Numbered from the stretch's first letter, positions 30,058 to 39,066 are shown. The stretch: 43,658 bases of DNA from Actinomycetes bacterium (GCA_031272275.1 JAISUC010000015.1:1-43658); one strand, 5' to 3'. Made by a program: numbers and translations. Notes: a model not told the origin generated them from the sequence alone.

Positions 30058-30063
30058 TTTTCT

Positions 30064-32934
30064 ATGGACACAGCTCACAACACATCGAACGACATCACAC
30101 TCCCTGCCACTGATGCCAAAAAACGCCTGCTGGTCGTTGACGGGCATTCGTGGATGCACCGCGCGTTTCATGCCATTTCAAACCCGCTGATCGCACCGGA
30201 CGGCACGCCGACGAATGCGGTGTTCGGGTTCTTTTCCATGCTGAACAAAGCCGTCGAGTTGATTCGGCCCGATGCGGTTGTGGTCGCCTTCGACGCCGGC
30301 AAGCCGGCATTTCGCACAGAAGCCCTGCAACAGTACAAAATCCAGCGCCCGCCGCAAAAACCCGAGCTGGAATGTCAGTTCCCCGTTGCCAAAGAGCTGT
30401 TGGAATCCATGCGTGTGCCCATCGCCTGCGTGCCCGGTTGGGAGGGTGACGACCTGTTGGGGACGCTGGCCACCCGCGGCGAAGCGGCCGGTTACCACGT
30501 GTTTTTGGCCAGCGGTGACCGCGACACCTACCAGCTGGTCGATGACAACGTCAGTATTGTTTCCAGCGGGCGGGGGCAGACGGCCCCGGTCGTCATCACG
30601 CCACCCGACGTGCTGGCGCGCTATGGTGTGACCCCGGCCCAGGTCATCGATTACCTGGGGCTCAAGGGCGACACATCCGACAACATCCCCGGTGTCCCGG
30701 GCGTCGGTGAAAAGACCGCCGCGAAACTGTTGGCAGAATACGGCACGATGGATGCGGTGTTGGCAGCCGCCGCTGCAGGCGACATCCCCGGTCGCATCGG
30801 CGTGAATCTGGTCGAACACGCCGATTTGGCGCGTGTGTCGCGTACTGTGGCGACCATCCGCCGCGATGTGGATTACGAACTGGACGTGGGCGCGGTGACC
30901 TTCGGCGACTATGCCGCCGGCGACATCAGCCCGACGTTCATGAAATACGCGCTGAAATCCCCGCTGGGCTGGATGCTGAAGTTCGCCCATAAGCGAGCCG
31001 GTGGGGTGTCCGGACCCGCAGACGATCACACGCCGACCGCGCCGGCCGGCGACGTGGTGCGTACGCAGGCCGGCGAGCCGCAGCCGGACGACATTGCCGC
31101 AGCCCCGGTACCGTCGCAGGCACGCAAACAGTTTGCCGGCGTGCTGATCGCACCCGGCGGCGACACGCTGTTCGATTCGACCGAACTGTTGGTAACCGAC
31201 GGTGGCACCGCTTGCGAGGCGACTGCGGATAAGGTGGCCGACGTCTTGCGGCAGTGGGCAACGACAACTGATCGACCCGATGCGTCCCCTCCGGTACCCT
31301 TGGCGTCTGCGGATCTGAAGGCTTTGATTCGGGTTGCTTCCCCGGCCGACACCACGCGTGCAGCTGCGCTGGACCCGGCGGAGCTTGACACGGACGCGCT
31401 GTTCGACATCGGCGTCGCTGACTATCTGTTGGCGTCGAACCGAAACGACCACAGCTTGTCGACCCTGGCGCTGGAATACCTCAGCGTCGACATCAGCAAC
31501 CCCGATGACAACCCCGACAGGGAGGCTGCGAACGCTGCGGACGCTGCAAACGCGGCTGCAGGCACGCCGACGCCAACCGATGCGCGCGCCGCCGTCCCCG
31601 ACACTGCCGACGCCGCACCCGACGCCCCCGCGCCGGCGGCTCTGACGCGTGCGGCGCGTGTGGTCGCAGAACTCGCGTCCGTGCTGGAGCAGCGCCTGAC
31701 CACAGACGGCAGTCTGGATCTGTTCCGCACTATCGAGATGCCGCTGATACCGGTACTTGCGCAGATGGAGCGCACAGGCATCACGGTGTTGCCGGACAAA
31801 CTGGCGGAACTGGCGGACTATGGCCGCGCGCAAATCGATGAGTTGCGTGCGCAGATCTTCCGGCTGGCGGGCGCGGACGACTTCAACCCCGATTCCCCCA
31901 AACAGCTGGCCGAAGTCCTGTTCGACCGGCTGGGACTGCCGGTTATCCGCAAAACCCGCACCGGGCGCAGCACGGACGCGGCAACGCTTGCCGAGCTGGC
32001 ACCCCAACACCCCATTGCCGCGACCATCGTCAGCTATCGCGAGTTCGTGAAACTGCAGAACACCTACCTGGAGGCCCTGCCCCGCCTGATAGCCGCCGAC
32101 GGGCGGATTCACACCAGTTTCAACCAGACGGTGGCGGCAACCGGGCGTCTGTCCTCATCGAACCCCAACCTGCAAAACATCCCCGTGCGGACCGACCTGG
32201 GACGGCGCATCCGCGAGGCCTTTGTGCCCGGTGATGCCGACTGGCAGATACTGTCGGCCGACTACAGCCAGATCGAGCTCCGCGTTCTGGCGGAACTGTC
32301 GGGCGACGCCGGCCTGATAGATGCTTTTAACAGCGGGCGTGATTTTCACGCGACCACGGCGGCGCGCCTGTTCGGGGTGTCCCCCGACGTGGTCGATGCG
32401 CGTATGCGCTCGCGGGCGAAAGCCGTGAACTTCGGTATCGTCTACGGGCAGGGGCCGCACGGTCTGGCAGCGTCCCTCGAGATCCCCTTTGCCGAGGCCA
32501 AAGCGATGATCGACCGCTATTTCAACGAATTCTCCCAAGTCAAGACCTACCTGGATGACACCGTGCGCGCCGCCCACGAACAGGGATGGGTCGCGACCTA
32601 TTACGGCCGCAAGCGCCACATTCCCGAACTGGCATCCGCCAACCACAATCTACGCGCGTTCGGCGAACGCACCGCGATGAACCACCCCATGCAGGGCACG
32701 GCCGCCGACCTGATAAAGCTCGCCATGCTGGCGGTGGATCGCGCGATTCGTGCGGCGGGTTTGCAGGCGCGGATGCTGCTGCAGGTTCACGACGAACTGG
32801 TCTTTGAAGCCCCGGCGGGGGAGTGTGAACGCTTGGGCGCGGTCGTGTCCGCCGCGATGTCCGGTGTCGCGGACTTCCGCGTGCCGCTGCTGGTCACAGT
32901 CGCCACCGGCCCCACCTGGGCCGACGCAAAATAA
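30064..32934 (+). CDS. polA: DNA polymerase I
   Basis: A 956-residue family A polymerase for repair and Okazaki-fragment maturation. The N-terminal 5' nuclease is intact (LLVVDGHSWMHRAF, DAGKPAFR, GWEGDDLLG, SGDRDTYQL, GLKGDTSDNIPGVPGVGEKTA). The middle domain lacks the DxE and later Asp residues of a proofreading 3'-5' exonuclease and is joined by an Ala/Asp-rich low-complexity linker (about 480-540), so proofreading is probably absent, as in many relatives. The polymerase part has motif A D733YSQIE, the O-helix RSRAKAVNFGIVYG and motif C VHD910E911. An unusual QGPHG follows the O-helix Tyr-Gly. The start is fixed by the promoter. Confidence 0.97.
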   Translation: MDTAHNTSNDITLPATDAKKRLLVVDGHSWMHRAFHAISNPLIAPDGTPTNAVFGFFSMLNKAVELIRPDAVVVAFDAGKPAFRTEALQQYKIQRPPQKPELECQFPVAKELLESMRVPIACVPGWEGDDLLGTLATRGEAAGYHVFLASGDRDTYQLVDDNVSIVSSGRGQTAPVVITPPDVLARYGVTPAQVIDYLGLKGDTSDNIPGVPGVGEKTAAKLLAEYGTMDAVLAAAAAGDIPGRIGVNLVEHADLARVSRTVATIRRDVDYELDVGAVTFGDYAAGDISPTFMKYALKSPLGWMLKFAHKRAGGVSGPADDHTPTAPAGDVVRTQAGEPQPDDIAAAPVPSQARKQFAGVLIAPGGDTLFDSTELLVTDGGTACEATADKVADVLRQWATTTDRPDASPPVPLASADLKALIRVASPADTTRAAALDPAELDTDALFDIGVADYLLASNRNDHSLSTLALEYLSVDISNPDDNPDREAANAADAANAAAGTPTPTDARAAVPDTADAAPDAPAPAALTRAARVVAELASVLEQRLTTDGSLDLFRTIEMPLIPVLAQMERTGITVLPDKLAELADYGRAQIDELRAQIFRLAGADDFNPDSPKQLAEVLFDRLGLPVIRKTRTGRSTDAATLAELAPQHPIAATIVSYREFVKLQNTYLEALPRLIAADGRIHTSFNQTVAATGRLSSSNPNLQNIPVRTDLGRRIREAFVPGDADWQILSADYSQIELRVLAELSGDAGLIDAFNSGRDFHATTAARLFGVSPDVVDARMRSRAKAVNFGIVYGQGPHGLAASLEIPFAEAKAMIDRYFNEFSQVKTYLDDTVRAAHEQGWVATYYGRKRHIPELASANHNLRAFGERTAMNHPMQGTAADLIKLAMLAVDRAIRAAGLQARMLLQVHDELVFEAPAGECERLGAVVSAAMSGVADFRVPLLVTVATGPTWADAK

Positions 32935-32958
32935 CCCACCCCGCACCCGCACTGTACA

Positions 32959-33015
32959 ATGCCCCGTGGCGAAAGACACGCCACGGGACCTGTTATCCGG
33001 CGACTGCGTCGCCGG
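32959..33015 (+). repeat. Two-hairpin intergenic element Q, copy 3
   Basis: The first hairpin is CCCGTGGCG (32963-32971) with CGCCACGGG (32979-32987), the linker ACCTGTTAT, and the second hairpin CCGGCGAC (32997-33004) with GTCGCCGG (33008-33015). It starts 25 bases after the polA stop codon. Confidence 0.75.
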
Positions 33016-33214
33016 ATGGATTGCCACGACCTGCAAAACCCGCAGGTCTCGCAATGACGATCGGTATACCGACGAGCACTCAACTCCACGTCGTCATTGC
33101 GAGCCCGCCGCAGGCGGGCGCGGCACTCTGTGCCGCCCCCCGCGCGCGGCGGTGGTGCTTTCCCCGTATTGCTCTAACACCCGGCCGGTTGCTGTCGCAT
33201 GGGGTGGTTGGGCG

Positions 33215-33223
33215 TGGTAGTAT
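33215..33223 (+). promoter_or_regulatory. Extended -10 promoter of the lipoprotein gene
   Basis: TGG TAGTAT matches the extended -10 form seen elsewhere in the window. Transcription from about 33230 would give a leader of about 75 bases, including GAAGGGACGGGG upstream of the start. Confidence 0.45.
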
Positions 33224-33305
33224 GGTGGCGCACTGAGCGTTTGAACGGAGCGGGCGACGCAGGCACAGGTACCGCTACCGCACGAAGGGACGGGGTTTCA
33301 GGCTG

Positions 33306-34052
33306 TTGCGATTGATGCGTGGTAATAGGAATGTCCGCCGGTTTCGGCGGCCGGGATCCGGTCGTGTCGTCATCTGTCTGATTATTGTGTCGCTCTGCGC
33401 GTTATCGATGATTTCCTGTGCAAAGAACGTCACCCTGCAGGGTAGCGACACGGTCGCCGAGGACCGGGACAGCACGGTCACGACCGATGTGGTGACGGTT
33501 GACCCGAACGGAAACGTGGTGGTCGACCAGGGTCCGGTTGACGTGACCGACCAGCCTGGCAGTGTTGCAGGTCAGCCCGCCGATGGGGATGCAGGGGACA
33601 CCGGGACGACAAACGGGCGGAGCGATCAAACTCCCCCTGATTCCTCGAAATCCAATTCCGGCACACCGGCACAGGTGGCCCCGACCGAGCCTGCCCCTGC
33701 GGGACAGGCTTTGGAGGGCGTGCAGACTCCGCCGGAGCACACGCTGGCGTATGTCGAGCTGAAGGGCAAGACGCCGTATACCACGTTTCGCGCGACCGTT
33801 GAACCGTACGGCGTGCGCGACCGGGGTGGTGCGGACGGCGCATCACAGCTGGTGGTCTATATCAGCAGCTGGAAGGCCCAGGGCGAGAATAACGGCGGCA
33901 TCGGGGATTTGAAGGGGCGCAATGCGCTGATGCTGGTGCAGGTGCCCAACAATCAAAAGGCTCAGTTAAAGGTCGGCGGAACGTTTGATGTGCAGGTATC
34001 AATTGTGGTGTCCGGTTCAACCGGACAGCTGGCAATAACCAAGGTGCTGTAG
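33306..34052 (+). CDS. Putative lipoprotein of unknown function
   Basis: A 248-residue protein with a basic N-terminus, a hydrophobic segment (about 20-35) and a lipobox-like SMISC ending at C38, so it is probably lipid-anchored on the outer face of the membrane. A Thr/Asp/Pro-rich spacer (about 40-150) leads to a C-terminal globular beta-rich domain (LAYVELKGKTPYTTF...LMLVQVPNNQKAQLKVGGTFDVQVSIVVSG). I do not recognise that domain; a beta-barrel fold is a guess. The start is uncertain between TTG 33306 and ATG 33315. It sits alone between polA and mfd, with its own promoter. Confidence 0.75.
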   Translation: MRLMRGNRNVRRFRRPGSGRVVICLIIVSLCALSMISCAKNVTLQGSDTVAEDRDSTVTTDVVTVDPNGNVVVDQGPVDVTDQPGSVAGQPADGDAGDTGTTNGRSDQTPPDSSKSNSGTPAQVAPTEPAPAGQALEGVQTPPEHTLAYVELKGKTPYTTFRATVEPYGVRDRGGADGASQLVVYISSWKAQGENNGGIGDLKGRNALMLVQVPNNQKAQLKVGGTFDVQVSIVVSGSTGQLAITKVL

Positions 34053-34093
34053 CGGGGCGTTATATCGCGCCTGCGTGCGCATCAAGCCGTATG

Positions 34094-34116
34094 CTCGACG
34101 GCGCCGTTGACGGCGC
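34094..34116 (+). repeat. CTCGACGGCGCCGTTGA repeat, second copy
   Basis: A 17-bp sequence identical to 29500-29516, forming a hairpin GCGCCG-TTGA-CGGCGC (34101-34116). ACGCGCATCCGAGTCATTG follows, matching 29861-29879 except for one base. It lies between the lipoprotein stop and the mfd promoter. Confidence 0.55.
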
Positions 34117-34156
34117 TGTACGCGCATCCGAGTCATTGTGTGGTGGCGTGGCGGGG

Positions 34157-34165
34157 TGGTAGGAT
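34157..34165 (+). promoter_or_regulatory. Extended -10 promoter of mfd, very short leader
   Basis: TGG TAGGAT is followed by ten bases and then ATG 34176, so the leader would be about four bases. This supports 34176 over an earlier in-frame start at 34107. Confidence 0.5.
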
Positions 34166-34175
34166 GGTATCTGTT

Positions 34176-37100
34176 ATGACCGACGCTCGTGAGCAGTTAC
34201 TGGAGCGCCTCTGCACAGGCTTCAACCGAACCGGCGCCGCGCAAGACATTGCGGCGGCGTTGGCGCACGGCTCAGACGCGTCGCTGAACATCCCCTCGTT
34301 CATTCGCGCCGAATATCTGGCGGCGGACTTTCTGCAAACGCCCGCCAGCACCTTTGTCGTGACCCCGACCCACGCCGAGGCCGACCGCTTGGTCGAGCGC
34401 TTGCGCGCCTGGCTGGGTCCCGATCGTGTGCTGTTGGCGGACGCCGGAACCGACCTGCCCTGGACGCTGTTGGGCCCGGATGCCGACGAGGTCGCCGCCC
34501 GCGCCCGGGTGCTGCATGCCCTGGCTGACGCGCTGCCGGTCATCGTGGTCGCCGACGTGACAGCTGCGATGCGCAAAGTACCGTCCAAGGACAAGGCCTG
34601 GTTTCGTCCACTGGAATTCGCAGTCGGCACCGAAACCATTCCGCTGCAAAACGTCGCCGCCCAGCTGGTCGGGCGTGGTTACCGCCGCCAAAACACCGCC
34701 AACGAACCGGGTGCATTCGCCCTGCACGGCGACGTGCTGAGCATCTATCCTCCCTGGCCGGACCGGCCGGTGCGCGTCGACTATTTCGACGACGAAATCG
34801 AGGCGTTGCGGACCTTCATCCCCGGTTCCGGTCAGGTCGCGGCCGCTCTGGACCGGGTCAGCCTGTATCCGATTGCCGAACCGAATGGCGCGTGCGTCCC
34901 GTTGGCCGGTTATGTGTCTGCGTCCGCCCGGGTGGTGGTGAGCGAGCCCAAGGCCCTGTTTGACTGTGCCACGAAACACGACCAAAAGCTGCGCGATTCA
35001 GCCCAGGCGAACAACTGGAAACAGCCCCTGGATGCCTATTTCGTCAAACCCGCGCAGCTGGATTTCGGTGGTACGGCACGCCTGACGCTGCGTACGCTGG
35101 CGGGCAGCACCCCCGGGACGGCGGCGCTGCGTGCGCGCCGTCCCAATCCGGCCGCCACCGATGATGCGCTGCTGATTTCGATTCGCGAGTTGCTGAAAAA
35201 GCAGCTGGTGGTGACTTTGGCCCTGCCGGACCGGCGGCATCGTGAGCGGGTCGGCGACCTGTTGGTGTTCGCCGGTATCACCATTGGGGAGGCACCGGGT
35301 GCCGTGCGCATCTGCGATCTGGACTTGCCCGGCGGCGGATTTGTGGCGGAGTCTGCCGGGCTTGCGGTGCTGACCACCGCCGAGATCTATCCCCGTGCCG
35401 TGCGCAATGCCGCGCGCAGTGCCAGCGCGCCTGCCGGAACCGGCACGGTTGGGGACGTACTCCCCCCGGGGGTTGAAAACCCGCAGGCGGCCGGTGCCGC
35501 CATCGACCCGACCAAGTTGCGTTTCAGTTTCGAACCGGGCGATTACGTGGTGCACGCCGCGTACGGCATCGCGCTGTTTCGGCATATCGAGCGGCGCGAG
35601 GTCGAGGGCGTGACCCGCGACTATCTGGTGCTGCAGTACGCCGAGGGCGACGTGCTGTATACGCCGGTCGAGCAAATCGACAAGGTCAGCAAGTACGTGG
35701 GTGCAGACGGCAGCGCGCCGCGTGTGACGCGGCTGGGCACGAAAAGCTGGGCGCGGGCGACGGCCAAGGCGCGCGAGGCGGCCCGCAGGTTGGCGTTCGA
35801 TCTGACGAAACTGTACAGCAGACGCAGTCACATCCGCGGGTTTGCCTTTGGTCCGGATACCGAGGCCCAGGCCCGGATGGAGGCGGGTTTCGCCTATACA
35901 CCGACGCGCGACCAGTTGGCGGCGATTGCCGACGTGAAGGCCGATATGCAATCGGCGCGCCCGATGGACCGGCTGATCATCGGGGATGTCGGCTATGGAA
36001 AGACCGAGGTCGCCATACGTGCGGCGTTCAAAGCCGCCTGTGACGGCAAGCAAACCCTGGTGCTGTGTCCGACGACCATTCTGGCGCAGCAGCATTTCAG
36101 CCAGTTTTCCGAACGGTTTGCGCCTTTCGGGGTGACTGTCGAGGTGCTGTCGCGGTTCCGCACGCCGGCACAGAGCCGCGCGGCGCTGGAGGCGTTCAAG
36201 TCGGGCGAGTTGGCGGTGTTGGTGGGCACGCACCGGCTGCTGTCGGCCGACGTTGAGCCGCATGATTTGGGTCTGTTGGTCATCGACGAGGAACAGCGTT
36301 TCGGTGTCGAGCACAAAGAGCAGCTGAAAAATATGCGTGAACAGATAGATGTTCTGGCGTTGTCTGCGACTCCGATTCCGCGTACGCTGCAGATGTCGCT
36401 GTCGGGTGTCCGCGACCTGAGCGTCATCGATACCCCGCCCGAGGGACGCCACGCTGTTTCGGTGCATGTCGGGGCGTACCAACAGGACCTGGTGCAGACG
36501 GCCATCCGAAACGAGTTGGCGCGACACGGCCAGGTCTATTACGTCAGTAACCGCGTGCGTACGATTGATGACGCCGTCCAGCGCGTGCACGCCGCCGTAC
36601 CCGAGGCGCGGGTTGCCTTTGTCCACGGGCAGATGAGCGAACACCAGCTGGAAGAGGTCATGGAGGCATTCGCGGCATGCGAGGTCGACGTGTTGGTGGC
36701 CACGACCATCGTCGAATCGGGGCTGGATAATCCGCACACGAACACCTTGATTATCGAGGACTCGCAGCGGCTGGGCTTAGCTCAGTTGTATCAGCTGAAG
36801 GGCCGCGTGGGACGCAGTCACCGGCGCGCCTATGCGTATTTTCTGTATCCGCCGACCGAGCCTTTGACGCCTGAAGCGGTCGAGCGGCTGTCGGCCATCG
36901 CCGAACACGACGAGCTGGGCGCCGGAATAAAAATCGCGATGCGCGATCTGGAGATTCGCGGTGCGGGGTCGATTATCGGTGCCGCACAGTCCGGGCAGCT
37001 GGCCGGTGTCGGTTTCGACTTGTTTGCCGGCATGCTGCAGACCGCCATCGAAGAAGCCCACGGGGTCGAGCACAGCGCAGTCCCCGACATCCGCGTCGAC

Positions 37101-37553
37101 ATCCGCCAGCCCGCCTACCTGCCCGAAGAGTACATTCCGGACCTGTATGAACGCGTGCTGTGGTATCGGAGAATTGCCGCGGCCCCCAATACGGATGCGC
37201 TGGCGGTACAGTTGCAGGAATGTACGCGGACCTATGGCGCGCCACCGGCAGTCGCATTGACGGTGTTTCTCTTGGCGGAAATTAGACTTTTGGCTGCACA
37301 ATTGCACATAACAGCGGTAGAATGTAAGGCACCACCCGCGACGGCTTCGCAATCCGCGGCACAGACGGCACAGCACCTTGATCTGAAGTTCACCAAAGTT
37401 TCGACCGGCATGGCAGCCGGTTTTCGGGAAATGGGCGTTTATTACCTGCCCGCGAAACGGCTGGTGAGCAAGCGGCTTGAGTGTGGAGAGAATGTGGCGG
37501 TGGAGGCACGTGACTTTTTGCGTGCTATAGTCTTTGATGATGCGCGTGACTGA
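34176..37553 (+). CDS. mfd: Transcription-repair coupling factor
   Basis: A 1,125-residue protein that removes stalled RNA polymerase at lesions and recruits UvrA. In order: UvrB-like N-terminal domains, the RNA-polymerase-interacting CarD-like domain (about 447-520; FEPGDYVVHAAYGIALF), the RecG-like helicase with Walker A GDVGYGKTE (about 602), DEEQ box (about 703), SATPIPRTL, VATTIVESGLD and QLKGRVGRS, and the C-terminal UvrA-masking domain (PEEYIPDLYERVLWYRR). A copy of the 14-bp motif (35451-35466) encodes GDVLPP in the linker before the CarD-like domain. The end of the gene carries the promoter of the following ppiC-like gene. Confidence 0.97.
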   Translation: MTDAREQLLERLCTGFNRTGAAQDIAAALAHGSDASLNIPSFIRAEYLAADFLQTPASTFVVTPTHAEADRLVERLRAWLGPDRVLLADAGTDLPWTLLGPDADEVAARARVLHALADALPVIVVADVTAAMRKVPSKDKAWFRPLEFAVGTETIPLQNVAAQLVGRGYRRQNTANEPGAFALHGDVLSIYPPWPDRPVRVDYFDDEIEALRTFIPGSGQVAAALDRVSLYPIAEPNGACVPLAGYVSASARVVVSEPKALFDCATKHDQKLRDSAQANNWKQPLDAYFVKPAQLDFGGTARLTLRTLAGSTPGTAALRARRPNPAATDDALLISIRELLKKQLVVTLALPDRRHRERVGDLLVFAGITIGEAPGAVRICDLDLPGGGFVAESAGLAVLTTAEIYPRAVRNAARSASAPAGTGTVGDVLPPGVENPQAAGAAIDPTKLRFSFEPGDYVVHAAYGIALFRHIERREVEGVTRDYLVLQYAEGDVLYTPVEQIDKVSKYVGADGSAPRVTRLGTKSWARATAKAREAARRLAFDLTKLYSRRSHIRGFAFGPDTEAQARMEAGFAYTPTRDQLAAIADVKADMQSARPMDRLIIGDVGYGKTEVAIRAAFKAACDGKQTLVLCPTTILAQQHFSQFSERFAPFGVTVEVLSRFRTPAQSRAALEAFKSGELAVLVGTHRLLSADVEPHDLGLLVIDEEQRFGVEHKEQLKNMREQIDVLALSATPIPRTLQMSLSGVRDLSVIDTPPEGRHAVSVHVGAYQQDLVQTAIRNELARHGQVYYVSNRVRTIDDAVQRVHAAVPEARVAFVHGQMSEHQLEEVMEAFAACEVDVLVATTIVESGLDNPHTNTLIIEDSQRLGLAQLYQLKGRVGRSHRRAYAYFLYPPTEPLTPEAVERLSAIAEHDELGAGIKIAMRDLEIRGAGSIIGAAQSGQLAGVGFDLFAGMLQTAIEEAHGVEHSAVPDIRVDIRQPAYLPEEYIPDLYERVLWYRRIAAAPNTDALAVQLQECTRTYGAPPAVALTVFLLAEIRLLAAQLHITAVECKAPPATASQSAAQTAQHLDLKFTKVSTGMAAGFREMGVYYLPAKRLVSKRLECGENVAVEARDFLRAIVFDDARD
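37523..37531 (+). promoter_or_regulatory. Extended -10 promoter of the parvulin gene inside the mfd 3' end
   Basis: TGC TATAGT lies 22 bases before the mfd stop. Transcription from about 37538 would exclude the ATGs at 37534 and 37537 and favours ATG 37585, which has GAGGAG just upstream. Confidence 0.5.
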
Positions 37554-37584
37554 GCGCGAACCGATCGAGGAAACGAGGAGTTTC

Positions 37585-38973
37585 ATGACTGACGAACTGG
37601 GAAACGTAGAGGGTATCGAATCTGAAATCGCAGAGGAGCCGGATGTCGCAACCCAGCCGGAGGCGACCGATGCCGAGGCGGTAATCGAGACCATCGAGGC
37701 CGAGGATCCCGAGGCCGTCGACGCACCCGAGCTGATAGCCGCACCGGATGCGGACGTCGAGGATCTGGATTTCAACTGGGGCGACGACGCCGAGGATGTC
37801 GCCGGTGGCGACGACGGTGCCGACATCACGCTCCCCGAAGGCCTTGAGGGCGCAGAAGAAGCCCCCAAGAAAAAGACCGGTCTGTATATCGGGATTGCGG
37901 CTGCCGCGGTGGTCGTCATCGCGGTGATAGTGTTCTGCATCGTGAAGTTCGGTGGTGGCGGCATCGGGAATGGCGATGTGGCGGCCAAAGTCAACGGCGA
38001 CAAAATCACCATCGCGCAGCTGGACGCGGAAATCGCGAAGATCAAGCTGCAGAACCCGACCATTTTCGACACCGCCCAGGGCGGCATGGAAGAGGGCGCC
38101 GTGCGTCAGACGTTGCTGAACGAGTTGATCAACCGCGTCCTGATCGAGCAGGAAGCCGCCAAGCAGGGTATTGAGGTCACCGACGCCGAGGTCACCGAGC
38201 AGGTTGACGCGATTAAGGCAGGGTATGCGGACGAGACCGCTTTTAACGAGGCCATGGAGGGCGCCGGTTACACGCTGGATACGCTGCAGACGCAGATCAA
38301 GTACGACCTGTATGCGCGTGCGTTGATCGAAAAACAGGTGCCGGACAGCTCGGTCACAGACGAGGAAATCAAAGAGTACTACGAGCAGAACAAGGACACC
38401 TTTGTCGAGGCGGCGGGCAAGCGTGCATCGCACATTCTGTTTGCGGCCGATGACAAGTCGACGGCGGAAAAGGTCCTGAAGGACCTGAAGAAGTCGACCG
38501 ACCTGGAGAAAGATTTCGCGGCTGCCGCCAAAGAGCATTCGACCGACACCGCGTCTGCCGCCAACGGCGGAGATTTGGGTTGGCCGACCAGCGCGTATGT
38601 CGAGAACTTCCAAAAGGCGCTGGACAAACTGGACGTCGATGAGATGAGCGACTTGGTCAAGACCGAGTACGGCTACCACATCATTTTGGTGACCGATGAG
38701 CGCAACGAATCCACGCAAAAGCTGGAGGACGTGACCGATCAGATCCGCGATACGCTGCTGAACCAGAAAAAGAACGACGCTTACACCAAGATGCTGGAGG
38801 ATCTGAACGCGGCGGCAAAGATCGAGATTCTGGACCCGCAGGTCAAGGAATACGAGGCCAAGCAAGAGGCCGAGGCGGCGTCGACCACCACCGATTCCGG
38901 CACGGATGCGGCTACCACCGGTGACACCGAGGCCACCACGGATGCCGAAACCGGTGAGGCGGCGACCGAATAA
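37585..38973 (+). CDS. Membrane-anchored parvulin-type peptidyl-prolyl isomerase (SurA/PrsA-like)
   Basis: A 462-residue foldase. An acidic cytoplasmic segment (1-95, rich in Glu, Asp, Ala) precedes a KKK-flanked membrane helix (99-121). The external part has a SurA-N-like helical region (VAAKVNGDKITIAQLDAEI, RQTLLNELINRVLIEQEA) and a PpiC domain (ASHILFAADD...NGGDLGW...YGYHIILVTDE) with expected core residues. It ends in a Thr/Ala-rich tail. It should assist folding of exported proteins, possibly the large secreted proteins encoded here; that link is inferred. The long acidic cytoplasmic segment is unusual for PrsA-like proteins, which are normally lipoproteins. A terminator follows. Confidence 0.92.
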   Translation: MTDELGNVEGIESEIAEEPDVATQPEATDAEAVIETIEAEDPEAVDAPELIAAPDADVEDLDFNWGDDAEDVAGGDDGADITLPEGLEGAEEAPKKKTGLYIGIAAAAVVVIAVIVFCIVKFGGGGIGNGDVAAKVNGDKITIAQLDAEIAKIKLQNPTIFDTAQGGMEEGAVRQTLLNELINRVLIEQEAAKQGIEVTDAEVTEQVDAIKAGYADETAFNEAMEGAGYTLDTLQTQIKYDLYARALIEKQVPDSSVTDEEIKEYYEQNKDTFVEAAGKRASHILFAADDKSTAEKVLKDLKKSTDLEKDFAAAAKEHSTDTASAANGGDLGWPTSAYVENFQKALDKLDVDEMSDLVKTEYGYHIILVTDERNESTQKLEDVTDQIRDTLLNQKKNDAYTKMLEDLNAAAKIEILDPQVKEYEAKQEAEAASTTTDSGTDAATTGDTEATTDAETGEAATE

Positions 38974-39030
38974 GCACCGAACAGGCACCGAATAAGCAGG
39001 TTGCCGTGAGGATTGACCGAAAACTGATTG

Positions 39031-39059
39031 AAAAAGGCGCGCTGTGGCGCGCCTTTTTT
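39031..39059 (+). terminator. Intrinsic terminator after the parvulin gene
   Basis: A run of five A and GGCGCGC (39036-39042), loop TGTG, GCGCGCC (39047-39053) and a six-T tract (39054-39059). It is the only clear intrinsic terminator in the window, and the T-tract runs straight into the eno -10. Confidence 0.93.
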
Positions 39060-39060
39060 G

Positions 39061-39066
39061 TAAGAT
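39061..39066 (+). promoter_or_regulatory. Possible -10 of the eno operon
   Basis: TAAGAT follows TTTTTTG. Transcription would start near 39073, giving a leader of about 44 bases with GGGGGAG eight bases before the eno ATG. The TG is adjacent to the hexamer rather than one base away, so the match is weaker than at the other promoters. Confidence 0.35.

Larger units (their letters stand above)
29390..30063. other. Repeat-rich noncoding island upstream of polA
   Basis: The 674 bases hold no credible gene. In order: a hairpin GGATGCGC-AAC-GCGCATCC (29396-29414), element Q copy 2, a 17-bp repeat CTCGACGGCGCCGTTGA (29500-29516, also at 34094), a half-Q hairpin (29565-29584), an inverted pair of the CACGGAGTG element, a 42-bp tandem repeat, a 10-bp-stem hairpin (29849-29870), two constant-end hairpins in inverted arrangement, and a perfect 22-bp palindrome (30010-30031). 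The polA -10 follows at 30052. Confidence 0.8.
32935..33305. other. Noncoding region between polA and the lipoprotein gene
   Basis: No gene is seen. The region holds element Q copy 3 (32959-33015), the constant-end hairpins R2 (33018-33058) and L2 (33093-33125), a CACGGAGTG-type remnant (about 33119-33136) and a promoter at 33215-33223. R2 has a clean GACCTGC/GCAGGTC stem. L2 runs directly into the S-type sequence, so it is a chimera of two element families. Confidence 0.75.

Noticed and set aside
30178..32112. 644-codon open frame opposite polA
   Set aside because: polA motifs are unmistakable on the plus strand. The antisense translation has no recognisable domain or start signals.
32951..32960. 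TGTACAAT as a further promoter after polA
   Set aside because: The TG is directly next to the hexamer, no gene starts within 300 bases, and it borders element Q, so chance is the simpler explanation.
34107..34175. Earlier in-frame start for mfd
   Set aside because: The extended -10 at 34157-34165 lies inside that extension, and Mfd homology begins after 34176.
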